Shown one piece after another: positions 1 through 5,030 of a DNA stretch of 5,030 nucleotides (position 1 is its first letter; every line of letters begins with the position of its first letter). The stretch is from Planctomycetota bacterium (lineage in GTDB: Bacteria > Planctomycetota > Planctomycetia > Pirellulales > Lacipirellulaceae): positions 1 through 5,030 of the forward strand of contig JAJRUA010000260.1 of NCBI GenBank assembly GCA_024278035.1, in the 5' to 3' direction. The notes under the pieces were generated by a model that was given only the letters and a program-made list of their open reading frames with translations, searched no databases and was not told the origin of the DNA. Both the position numbers and the translations under genes were made by a program.

Positions 1-756
1 CGTATAGGCGTGCTTCGGATCGGTAAAGATATCGAGGACCGAGCCGTACTCGACCATCTTTCCGCGATACATCACTAGCACATCGTCCGCGATCTCGGCG
101 ATCACTCCCAAGTCGTGCGTGATGAACAGGATCGACATGCCGCGCGTGTCGCGTAGGTGCCGAAGAATGTCAAGAATCTGTGCTTGGATCGTTACATCGA
201 GCGCCGTGGTCGGTTCGTCAGCAATCAATAGCTCTGGGTTGCAGCAGAGGGCCATCGCAATCATCACTCGTTGCTTTTGTCCGCCCGACATTTGGTGCGG
301 GTAGCTATCGACGCGGCTCTCTGGTTCAGGGATACCCACTTCGTCAAACAGCTCAATCGTTCGCTTTTTTGCTTCCTTCTTGGAAAGATTCTGATGCAGT
401 TGTAGCGCTTCCATCACCTGATCGCCCACCGTGAAGACGGGGTTCAACGAAGTCATCGGCTCCTGGAAGATCATGCTGATCTCCGCCCCGCGAACGCTGC
501 GCATTTCCCTTTCCGGCAGACCGACAAGGTCTTTGCCGAGGAACGATATCGAGCCCGACTCAATCCGAGCCGACGAAGCGAGCAAACGCATGATTGAAAG
601 TGACGTGACACTCTTCCCCGAGCCACTTTCGCCGACAATGCCCAGCGTTCGTCCTTCATCAATATGAAAAGAAATATCATCGACCGCTCGGACGATCCCC
701 TCTTCCGTATGGAAGTGCGTTCGGAGGTTCTCGATTTCAATAACAGGCGTCGTCAC
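1..756 (-). CDS. Peptide ABC transporter ATP-binding protein (OppD/DppD/YejF type), 3' end outside window
   Basis: This is the ATPase that powers import of short peptides or similar solutes by a membrane-bound ABC importer; it works on the cytoplasmic face. The reading frame is open for 252 codons and leaves the window at base 1. The complete ABC core is visible: Walker A GESGSGKS (residues 42-49), Q-loop Q98 in [10 protein letters not shown], signature MSGGQKQR (156-163), Walker B LLIADEP (176-182), D-loop ALD (185-187) and switch histidine H214. The QEPMTSLNP and final KHAYT motifs are typical of the oligopeptide/dipeptide subfamily, whose C-terminal extension would lie outside the window. 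The start is set at GTG (754-756): an in-frame stop lies 12 bases upstream and the first in-frame ATG is residue 56, beyond Walker A. A weak GAGA lies about 10 bases upstream. It follows the permease gene by 53 bp on the same strand, so cotranscription is likely. Family is secure; the exact substrate is not. Confidence 0.95.
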   Translation of the reverse strand, partial: MTTPVIEIENLRTHFHTEEGIVRAVDDISFHIDEGRTLGIVGESGSGKSVTSLSIMRLLASSARIESGSISFLGKDLVGLPEREMRSVRGAEISMIFQEPMTSLNPVFTVGDQVMEALQLHQNLSKKEAKKRTIELFDEVGIPEPESRVDSYPHQMSGGQKQRVMIAMALCCNPELLIADEPTTALDVTIQAQILDILRHLRDTRGMSILFITHDLGVIAEIADDVLVMYRGKMVEYGSVLDIFTDPKHAYT

Positions 757-809
757 AATCAGATCTCAAAAAGGTATCGAAATGAACCTGTACAGGATAA
801 CAAAATTTC

Positions 810-1919
810 TTACTCACCCGCATTCAGCCGGGGGTCGGTTGCTTCTTGGAGGCCTTCGCCAATTAGGTTGTAAGCGAGGACGGTCAGGAAAATCGCGGCT
901 CCGGGGAAGACGATAAGCCACCACATTTGCTGGTTACTACGGCCCGCGTTGAGTAGCACGCCCCAGCTCGGGTTGGGCGGCGGGGCACCGAACCCGAGAA
1001 AGCTCAGGGCACTTTCGATCAAAATTGCTGAGGCAATGCCAAACGTGATCGGTACGAGTACGGGCGCCAGCGCGTTGCGAAACACATGGCGGAACATGAT
1101 CGCCATTCGCCCGACGCCTAGCGCACGGGCCGCCTGGACGAAATCTTGTTCTTTGAGCCGAAGGAACTCGGCGCGCGTCAGCCTCGCAATGCCGGTCCAG
1201 CCGGTACAGCCCAGCACCGCCATCAAGTGCCAAATGGTAGGGCGTTCAAGAATTGCAATTAACGCCAAAATCAACACGAGCGACGGAATGCACATCACGA
1301 CTTCGATCAATCGGCTTAGCGCCATATCGACCCAACCACCAAAGTACCCCGCGAAGGCGCCAACAAAAACGCCGATCACTCCGGCAATCCCCATCGAGAC
1401 GAACCCCACGAGCAGCGCCGTTCGTGTGCCATGGACCATTTGGGCAAAGACATCAACGCCCGCCCGGTTCGTGCCGAACCAGTTGAACTTGCTGGGGCGA
1501 CCCTGGTCGCGGGTCGGGTTGGCTGGCTGGTCGGGCCATTCTCCCTTGCGTACTCGACGATAAGGGTCTTGATACAAGAGCGGCCAAATGGCCCAGCTCT
1601 CAGGGTCCTTCTCTTGGAGTTTGCCTTTGTAGACGTTGCGGAACCGATCCTTGCGGAAGATCGGATTCTCCCATGAGCGGTTGAAATAGCCGAGCGCTGG
1701 GAAGTAGAGATTTCCTTTGTAAGAACAGACCAGCGGCTTCGTGCCAGCAATCGCGGGAGAAAAAATTGCCACAAACGCCATCACCACCACGTAGGCCAGC
1801 GCGATCACCGCCATCCGCCGCTTAGCAAACCGACGGCGCACCTCGCTCCAAAAACCCCGCGAAGGGCGCTGCGTGTCCGTCGCTTCTGTTACCAAAGCTT
1901 CTGCTGCCAAATCCGTCAT
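810..1919 (-). CDS. Peptide ABC transporter permease (OppC/YejE type)
   Basis: This inner-membrane subunit (369 aa) forms half of the translocation pore of an oligopeptide-type importer. A cytoplasmic N-terminus is followed by TM1 (about 37-58). Then comes a long polar stretch of about 100 residues (60-165), probably extracytoplasmic, with KPLVCSYKGNLYFP near its start. The core permease domain begins near the FGTNRAGVDVF motif (148-158), with membrane segments at about 168-192, 203-223, 228-245, 285-310 and 333-355. The EAA loop that contacts the ATPase is residues 261-282 (ARALGVG, RHVFRNALAP). The long segment after TM1 resembles YejE of the microcin C/peptide transporter YejABEF rather than short OppC proteins; that comparison is from memory. 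The ATG at 1917-1919 is the first plausible start and has no clear Shine-Dalgarno sequence. The ATPase gene follows after 53 bp. An OppB-type partner would usually precede it, but an antiporter gene does so here. Confidence 0.94.
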   Translation of the reverse strand: MTDLAAEALVTEATDTQRPSRGFWSEVRRRFAKRRMAVIALAYVVVMAFVAIFSPAIAGTKPLVCSYKGNLYFPALGYFNRSWENPIFRKDRFRNVYKGKLQEKDPESWAIWPLLYQDPYRRVRKGEWPDQPANPTRDQGRPSKFNWFGTNRAGVDVFAQMVHGTRTALLVGFVSMGIAGVIGVFVGAFAGYFGGWVDMALSRLIEVVMCIPSLVLILALIAILERPTIWHLMAVLGCTGWTGIARLTRAEFLRLKEQDFVQAARALGVGRMAIMFRHVFRNALAPVLVPITFGIASAILIESALSFLGFGAPPPNPSWGVLLNAGRSNQQMWWLIVFPGAAIFLTVLAYNLIGEGLQEATDPRLNAGE

Positions 1920-2125
1920 TTAATATCGTTTGAAGGAAATTGAAGAGGTATATCCTGGAACCGGGCGTTCACGCCGAGAGAGTCTATCATCACGAAAGCC
2001 GGAGTTCACGGCTACGCCAATCATTGGCTGAAATAAGTCGCCGGAGTTGGAGTGCGAAGCTACGAAATGTCATGCTGGCACCTTGTTGGAAATCGATCCT
2101 TCTTGGAGCCACTGCACTTGATTCA
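1920..2125. other. Non-coding gap between antiporter stop and permease start
   Basis: These 206 bases separate two leftward genes. I find no convincing gene, terminator or promoter here. Small inverted repeats occur at 1964-1975 (GGCGT/ACGCC, 2-base loop) and 1997-2013 (AGCCG/CGGCT, 7-base loop); neither is followed by a T-run in the direction of transcription. The only -10-like hexamer on the minus strand, TATACC (complement of 1949-1954), has no good -35. A 69-codon minus-strand frame (2199-1990) overlaps the antiporter end and resembles nothing I know. The promoter of the ABC operon probably lies in this gap but cannot be placed with confidence. Confidence 0.5.
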
Positions 2126-4009
2126 TCACGGTTCCTGGTCCAGCTTGTCGTCTCGACTCCCCACTTGCTTGCGAACCTGAGCCGCGAGACGACGGCCAAG
2201 TTGGTCCTCTTCGTCTACCACCTCATGGGCTCCCGCAGCAAGCAGCTCCCAATGCAACACATGGTAGCGGCAGCGGGCGACGATAAACACCTGAGGCGCG
2301 AGATCGCGAACAAGCTGAATTAGGTGCCGAACCGTAGCGTGGTCGGGCACGGTGAGGACGACCGCTTTCGCTTCCTTAACCCCGGCATGATGGAGCACCT
2401 CCTGCTGAGTCGCATCCCCAAGGAGGGCTTTTATACCGTATCGCCGGGCAATAGCGATGTTGTCATGGTTAAGATCGATCGCCATCATTTGTTGTTGGTG
2501 CCGATCCATCAAACCTTCCGCCACCCGCTGACCTGCCGGCCCAAAACCAACGATCACAATTTTACTGCACGTCTCAAAGCCCTCTGGTGCTTCGGGCTCA
2601 CTCGACCGCTGGATACCTTCCGAGGGATTCTGGGATCGGCTTTTACTGCACGTCTCAAAGCCCCCTGGTGCTTCGGGCTCACTCGACCGCTGGATACCTT
2701 CCGAGGGATTCTGGAGTGAGAGTTGGGCGTTCGGCGTTTGTTGAATTGACGTATCGCTTGAACGGATGGAAGGTTGCCATCGCCTTATTTTTCCTTCACA
2801 ACGAACGCCGATCCACGTCGCTCTGCCAACAAGGAACGGAGTACACAAAAGCGTTAGGACGGTGGCCGATACCATCGCATGAAAGGTTGTCGAACTAATA
2901 AGCGCTGTTCCAGCAGCGTCGCTGTGGGCGATAATGGCCAAAACAAAGGAAAACTCTCCTACTTGGGCTAAGCACAAAGCTGACGCGATCGCATAACGCC
3001 AGGGTTGCCCAAAAGTGCGTGCTAAGAGAGCAATGATAAGGGACTTGCCCAGGAGGATGGCGAGTACGATCCCCGTCACAAGCAGACCGTGCGATAGCAG
3101 CCATTGGGGATCGCCGAACATGCCAATCGAGGCAAAAAACAACGTAACCATCAACGTTGTCAGGGGCTGTGTGTCGGCACGAATTTGCGTCGCAAAGGGA
3201 GAAATGGCCAGAAGGACACCCGCCAGAAAAGCGCCCATCGCCGGACTTAGCCCCACGGCATGGGTCGCCCAGGCCGAACCGGTTGCCATTATCACGGCCA
3301 ACAAAACGGGCAAATCACGATTCTTCCGCCATGTGGGCAACAGCATCAGTCGCGGAGCAACGAAGTTGAACAGTGCGTAGAACAAGCCGATGAGAACGGT
3401 GGCCAACACCAGTGCCAGAGCAAGTTTGCCAACAATCAGCCCCCAGCCCCCGCCTGTTGCCATGATGCTTACCAGCAACATCATCGGAACCACAGCTACG
3501 TCTTGCACTAGAAGAACTCCCAAAGCGGTCCGTCCGTGCTGGCTATCGAGTTCCGTCCGTTCCGTCAGCAATTTCAATACGCATGCGGTACTGCTCAAAG
3601 CGACCATCATGCCAATGACCAGCGATTCCTGTCCACTTAAGCCGCAAGCGACGGCCACGCCAAACCCTACGGCTGCTGTTAAGACGACTTGAAACAGCCC
3701 TGTTTTCAGTACCATGCCGCCAAGCATTTTCAGCCGACGTGGTGAAAACTCAAGCCCAATGCCGAACAGCAGCAAGGCCACCCCGAGTTCGGCAATGTTA
3801 AAAATTTCGCCCTGACTGGAAATCCATCCAAGAACATTGGGGCCCACCAACATTCCCGCAATCAAGTAGCCAACAATCACGCTCTGACCAAGACGTTCGG
3901 CAAGTGTTCCCAACACCAGGGCTGTGGTGAGGAGGATAAGAATATCCCATAGAATGCCCCAAACGTCGGATGAGGCGGCAGCCAGGATCAGTACATCAAG
4001 AATCATCAT
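2126..4009 (-). CDS. Kef/YbaL-type cation:proton antiporter (CPA2) with TrkA-N domain and duplicated linker segment
   Basis: This 627-aa inner-membrane protein belongs to the CPA2 monovalent cation:proton antiporters (KefB/KefC/YbaL group), which typically exchange K+ or Na+ for H+. Residues 17-396 form 12-13 hydrophobic segments of the Na+/H+ exchanger fold, with typical motifs GYLIAGMLVGPN (47-58), FGIGLEFSPRRL (82-93) and LLVQDVAVVPMM (166-177); Q169-D170 matches the FQD ion-site region of Kef proteins. Residues 484-600 are a Rossmann-type TrkA-N/RCK domain with GFGPAG (488-493) and D512 at the end of the second strand, expected to bind a nucleotide and gate transport. No TrkA-C domain follows. 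The linker (397-483) is long and holds two near-identical 24-residue copies (433-456 and 460-483), described as a separate repeat. The start has tandem ATGs at 4009 and 4006 with no strong ribosome site. The neighbouring RAYT gene diverges 101 bp away. Without glutathione-system neighbours such as kefF, the name Kef would be too specific. Confidence 0.95.
   Translation of the reverse strand: MMILDVLILAAASSDVWGILWDILILLTTALVLGTLAERLGQSVIVGYLIAGMLVGPNVLGWISSQGEIFNIAELGVALLLFGIGLEFSPRRLKMLGGMVLKTGLFQVVLTAAVGFGVAVACGLSGQESLVIGMMVALSSTACVLKLLTERTELDSQHGRTALGVLLVQDVAVVPMMLLVSIMATGGGWGLIVGKLALALVLATVLIGLFYALFNFVAPRLMLLPTWRKNRDLPVLLAVIMATGSAWATHAVGLSPAMGAFLAGVLLAISPFATQIRADTQPLTTLMVTLFFASIGMFGDPQWLLSHGLLVTGIVLAILLGKSLIIALLARTFGQPWRYAIASALCLAQVGEFSFVLAIIAHSDAAGTALISSTTFHAMVSATVLTLLCTPFLVGRATWIGVRCEGKIRRWQPSIRSSDTSIQQTPNAQLSLQNPSEGIQRSSEPEAPGGFETCSKSRSQNPSEGIQRSSEPEAPEGFETCSKIVIVGFGPAGQRVAEGLMDRHQQQMMAIDLNHDNIAIARRYGIKALLGDATQQEVLHHAGVKEAKAVVLTVPDHATVRHLIQLVRDLAPQVFIVARCRYHVLHWELLAAGAHEVVDEEDQLGRRLAAQVRKQVGSRDDKLDQEP
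2560..2714 (-). repeat. Direct repeat of 74 bp, two copies, inside the antiporter gene
   Basis: Bases 2560-2633 and 2641-2714 are identical except for one substitution (T2583 versus C2664) and are separated by 7 bases. The period is 81 bp (27 codons), so the antiporter frame is kept. On the coding strand each copy encodes the core NPSEGIQRSSEPEAP, then E or G, then GFETCSK; the copies are joined by SRS. The downstream copy ends exactly where the first beta strand of the TrkA-N domain begins (KIVIVGFG). Each copy contains an imperfect stem, for example CCCTC (2580-2584) with GAGGG (2622-2626), extended by GG/CC past a bulged T. The single substitution weakens that stem in the other copy. The near-identity at DNA level, including third codon positions, implies recent duplication or gene conversion. 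Whether the unit occurs elsewhere in the genome cannot be seen here. Confidence 0.95.
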
Positions 4010-4030
4010 CTTACAGCGGGATTGATTTCA

Positions 4031-4059
4031 TTGACTTAGATAACAAGGGGGACGATAAT
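4031..4059 (+). promoter_or_regulatory. Putative sigma70-type promoter P1 upstream of the RAYT gene
   Basis: TTGACT (4031-4036) and GATAAT (4054-4059) are separated by exactly 17 bases, each one mismatch from consensus. A transcript would start near 4066 and give a leader of about 45 bases that includes the small GGTCA/TGACC hairpin. It lies in the 101-bp gap between two divergent genes. Prediction from sequence only. Confidence 0.5.
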
Positions 4060-4063
4060 AAGG

Positions 4064-4081
4064 GGTCAGGACTCGTTGACC
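4064..4081 (+). repeat. Short inverted repeat in the RAYT 5' flank
   Basis: GGTCA (4064-4068) and TGACC (4077-4081) flank an 8-base loop. The surrounding string AAGGGGTCAGGACTC resembles, from memory, sequence often found next to RAYT genes and REP-type repeats in planctomycetes. It could be a recognition hairpin for the HUH transposase or an end of the element. The right arm coincides with the -35 hexamer of the second promoter candidate. Confidence 0.4.
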
Positions 4082-4104
4082 TTCCTGCTCATGTTTATTA
4101 TACT
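4076..4104 (+). promoter_or_regulatory. Putative sigma70-type promoter P2, close to the RAYT start codon
   Basis: TTGACC (4076-4081) and TATACT (4099-4104) are 17 bases apart, each one mismatch from consensus. Transcription would start 6-8 bases beyond the -10, at or next to the ATG at 4111, giving a leaderless or nearly leaderless mRNA. No Shine-Dalgarno sequence lies before that ATG, which fits. On the minus strand, 4102-4097 reads TATAAT, a perfect -10 that could serve the divergent antiporter gene, but the sequence at its -35 position is poor. Confidence 0.5.
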
Positions 4105-4110
4105 ACCACC

Positions 4111-4803
4111 ATGCCTAGACCACCACGAGCCGATGAAGCGGGGGGCCTCTACCATGCTCTGAATCGAGGGAATTGCCGCGCCAATATCTTCCATGAAGAC
4201 GAAGATTACGAAGCATTCGAGCTTATCCTCGCCGAAGGGCTTGATCTCTACCAGATCGAACTCTTCTCTTATCAATTGATGCCCAACCACTGGCATTTAG
4301 TCTTGCGTCCAGGGCGGAAGAGAGAAATGAGCCGGTTCCTGCGCTGGGTAACGGCCACACACACGATGCGTTATCACGCTTACTACGATACTTCTGGAGA
4401 GGGGCACGTTTATCAGGGACGCTACAAGAGCTTTCCCATTCAAGAGGACGAACACTTCGTGGCGGTCTGTCGGTACGTCGAACGCAATGCCTTGCGGGCG
4501 AAATTGGTTCGGCGTGCGGAGAAATGGCGATGGGGGTCCCTCTGCCGATGGTTGCATCGCGTTGAGCCGGACCCTAAGTTACTTTCGACGTGGCCAATTT
4601 CCCGTCTTCCCAACTGGAAAGATCGCGTCAACGAAGCGCTTACGCCGTTGGAGTTAGAAAGAATTCAACAAAGTGCCCAGCGAGGCACTCCGTACGGTGG
4701 AGAAGCTTGGACGAAAAAGAGCGCAAAGCGTCTGAAACTAGGAGCCACGCTCCGTGCGCGTGGCCGGCCACGTGCGCAACCGAAAAAGGGAAAAGAAACC
4801 TAG
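4111..4803 (+). CDS. REP-associated tyrosine transposase (RAYT), IS200-like Y1 HUH family
   Basis: This 230-aa protein belongs to the Y1 transposase superfamily, single-strand DNA nucleases that cut and rejoin at hairpins; RAYTs are single-copy domesticated relatives linked to spread of REP repeats. The N-terminus MPRPPRADEAGGLYHALNRGN is typical. The HUH metal site is H60-W61-H62 in LMPNHWHLV, and the likely nucleophile is Y122 in CRYVERNALRA, by alignment from memory with E. coli TnpA-REP Y115. GHVYQGRYKSF (98-108) is another family block. The C-terminal tail (202-230) is strongly basic with an AT-hook-like RGRPR (217-221). The frame is open back to 3970, but that start would overlap the antiporter gene and add a non-family N-terminus, so ATG 4111 is chosen. 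The catalytic residues are intact and no frameshift is seen. The TAG stop (4801-4803) may be formed at the border of the following IS, so the natural C-terminus could have been slightly longer. Confidence 0.94.
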   Translation: MPRPPRADEAGGLYHALNRGNCRANIFHEDEDYEAFELILAEGLDLYQIELFSYQLMPNHWHLVLRPGRKREMSRFLRWVTATHTMRYHAYYDTSGEGHVYQGRYKSFPIQEDEHFVAVCRYVERNALRAKLVRRAEKWRWGSLCRWLHRVEPDPKLLSTWPISRLPNWKDRVNEALTPLELERIQQSAQRGTPYGGEAWTKKSAKRLKLGATLRARGRPRAQPKKGKET

Positions 4804-4872
4804 GCTTTGTCTCAAAACCGATCTTTCCTTGTTTTGTGAATTTTGGGAATAGATTACCTCACCCTTAACTCC

Positions 4873-4877
4873 GAGGT
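4873..4877 (+). promoter_or_regulatory. Ribosome binding site of the IS transposase
   Basis: GAGGT lies four bases before the ATG at 4882 and matches the anti-Shine-Dalgarno sequence. It is the clearest ribosome site in the window and supports the chosen start. The chromosomal-type genes here lack one, which fits a mobile gene carrying its own signals. Confidence 0.65.
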
Positions 4878-4881
4878 ACTC

Positions 4882-5030
4882 ATGGCCAGGCTTTTGTTGA
4901 CGGACGAAGAATGGGAAATGATAGCAAGTGAATTTCCTCAGCCTAAACGGACCGGTCGTCCCCGTCGCGACTCACGCGAAATAGTCGATGCGATCCTTTG
5001 GATTTTACGAACCGGTTCGCCGTGGCGTGA
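4882..5030 (+). CDS. IS5/IS4-type transposase, N-terminal fragment (3' end outside window)
   Basis: Only 49 complete codons are visible. The protein opens MARLLLTDEEWEMI and continues with TGRPRRDSREIVDAI and ILRTGSPWR. This is the characteristic N-terminal domain of IS5-family transposases (DUF4096-type helix-turn-helix region; the usual patterns are LTDxEW, GRPxxDxR and WILRTGxPWRD). The domain binds the terminal inverted repeats; the catalytic DDE domain would follow outside the window, either in the same frame or through programmed frameshifting. No stop or frameshift is seen in the visible part. Whether the copy is intact cannot be judged. Confidence 0.88.
   Translation, partial: MARLLLTDEEWEMIASEFPQPKRTGRPRRDSREIVDAILWILRTGSPWR

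Larger units (their letters stand above)
4804..5030 (+). mobile_element. Probable IS5-family insertion sequence, left part only
   Basis: The transposase start at 4882 implies an insertion sequence whose left end lies in the 78 bases after the RAYT stop. GGCTTTGTCTCAAAACC, beginning at 4803 just after TA (4801-4802), looks like an IS5-type terminal repeat, and many IS5-group elements insert at TA or TNA. This boundary is an inference; the right end is outside the window, so neither the inverted repeat pair nor the target duplication can be checked. CAAAAC (4813-4818) and GTTTTG (4831-4836) form a 6-bp stem with a 12-base loop, possibly limiting read-in transcription or contributing to end recognition. 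Confidence 0.6.

Noticed and set aside
787..796. Perfect palindrome CCTGTACAGG between the permease and ATPase genes
   Set aside because: Only 10 bases with no loop and no T-run; it could be an operator but there is nothing else to support that.
949..1563. Open frame of 204 codons on the plus strand
   Set aside because: Antisense to the well-supported ABC permease; its translation has no recognisable motif and the membrane-gene codon bias explains the open frame.
1997..2013. Hairpin AGCCG/CGGCT after the antiporter gene
   Set aside because: Five base pairs and no T-run on the minus strand downstream, so it is not a credible terminator.
1940..2323. Open frame of 127 codons on the plus strand
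   Set aside because: Mostly overlaps the end of the antiporter on the other strand; no ribosome site and no recognisable protein family.
2560..2714. Possible CRISPR array
   Set aside because: Only two units, 74 bp long, with a 7-base gap and inside a coding frame; this is not CRISPR architecture.
2324..2898. Two plus-strand frames (131 and 103 codons) containing repeated peptides
   Set aside because: The repeats are the antisense reading of the 74-bp duplication inside the antiporter; the antiporter frame is clearly the real one.
3015..3692. Several overlapping plus-strand frames of 70-121 codons
   Set aside because: All lie antisense to the antiporter membrane domain and look like shadow frames.
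3970..4110. Upstream extension of the RAYT gene to an ATG at 3970
   Set aside because: It would overlap the antiporter start on the opposite strand and add 47 residues not typical of the family; the family N-terminus starts exactly at 4111.
4590..4868. Open frame of 92 codons on the plus strand
   Set aside because: Out of frame with, and mostly inside, the RAYT gene; no motif support.

Overview
The window looks like bacterial chromosome of moderate GC, most likely from a planctomycete (Pirellulales-like). The grounds are indirect: the RAYT at 4111-4803 closely resembles, from memory, a type very common in that phylum, and most starts lack a clear Shine-Dalgarno sequence. No rRNA, tRNA or other taxonomic marker is present, so this is an inference.

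The left 4 kb is transcribed leftwards. It holds a Kef/YbaL-type cation:proton antiporter (4009 to 2126), then a YejE/OppC-type peptide ABC permease (1919 to 810), then an OppD/DppD/YejF-type ATPase (756 to beyond base 1). The two ABC genes are 53 bp apart and probably form one operon for import of short peptides or related solutes. Their OppB-type permease partner and binding protein are not in the window. The antiporter is 206 bp upstream of the permease and is probably an independent gene.

The right 1 kb is mobile and read rightwards. A short divergent region (4010-4110) has two strong sigma70-like promoters ahead of an intact REP-associated tyrosine transposase (RAYT, IS200-like HUH family). 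The RAYT stop codon is followed at once by what may be the left end of an IS5-family insertion sequence, whose transposase starts at 4882 and runs off the window.

The most unusual signal is a 74-bp sequence present twice, in frame, inside the antiporter gene (2560-2633 and 2641-2714). It adds two near-identical 24-residue segments to the linker between the membrane domain and the nucleotide-binding domain. I see no CRISPR array, toxin-antitoxin pair, phage gene or recognisable defence system, and nothing that amounts to a new multi-gene system.
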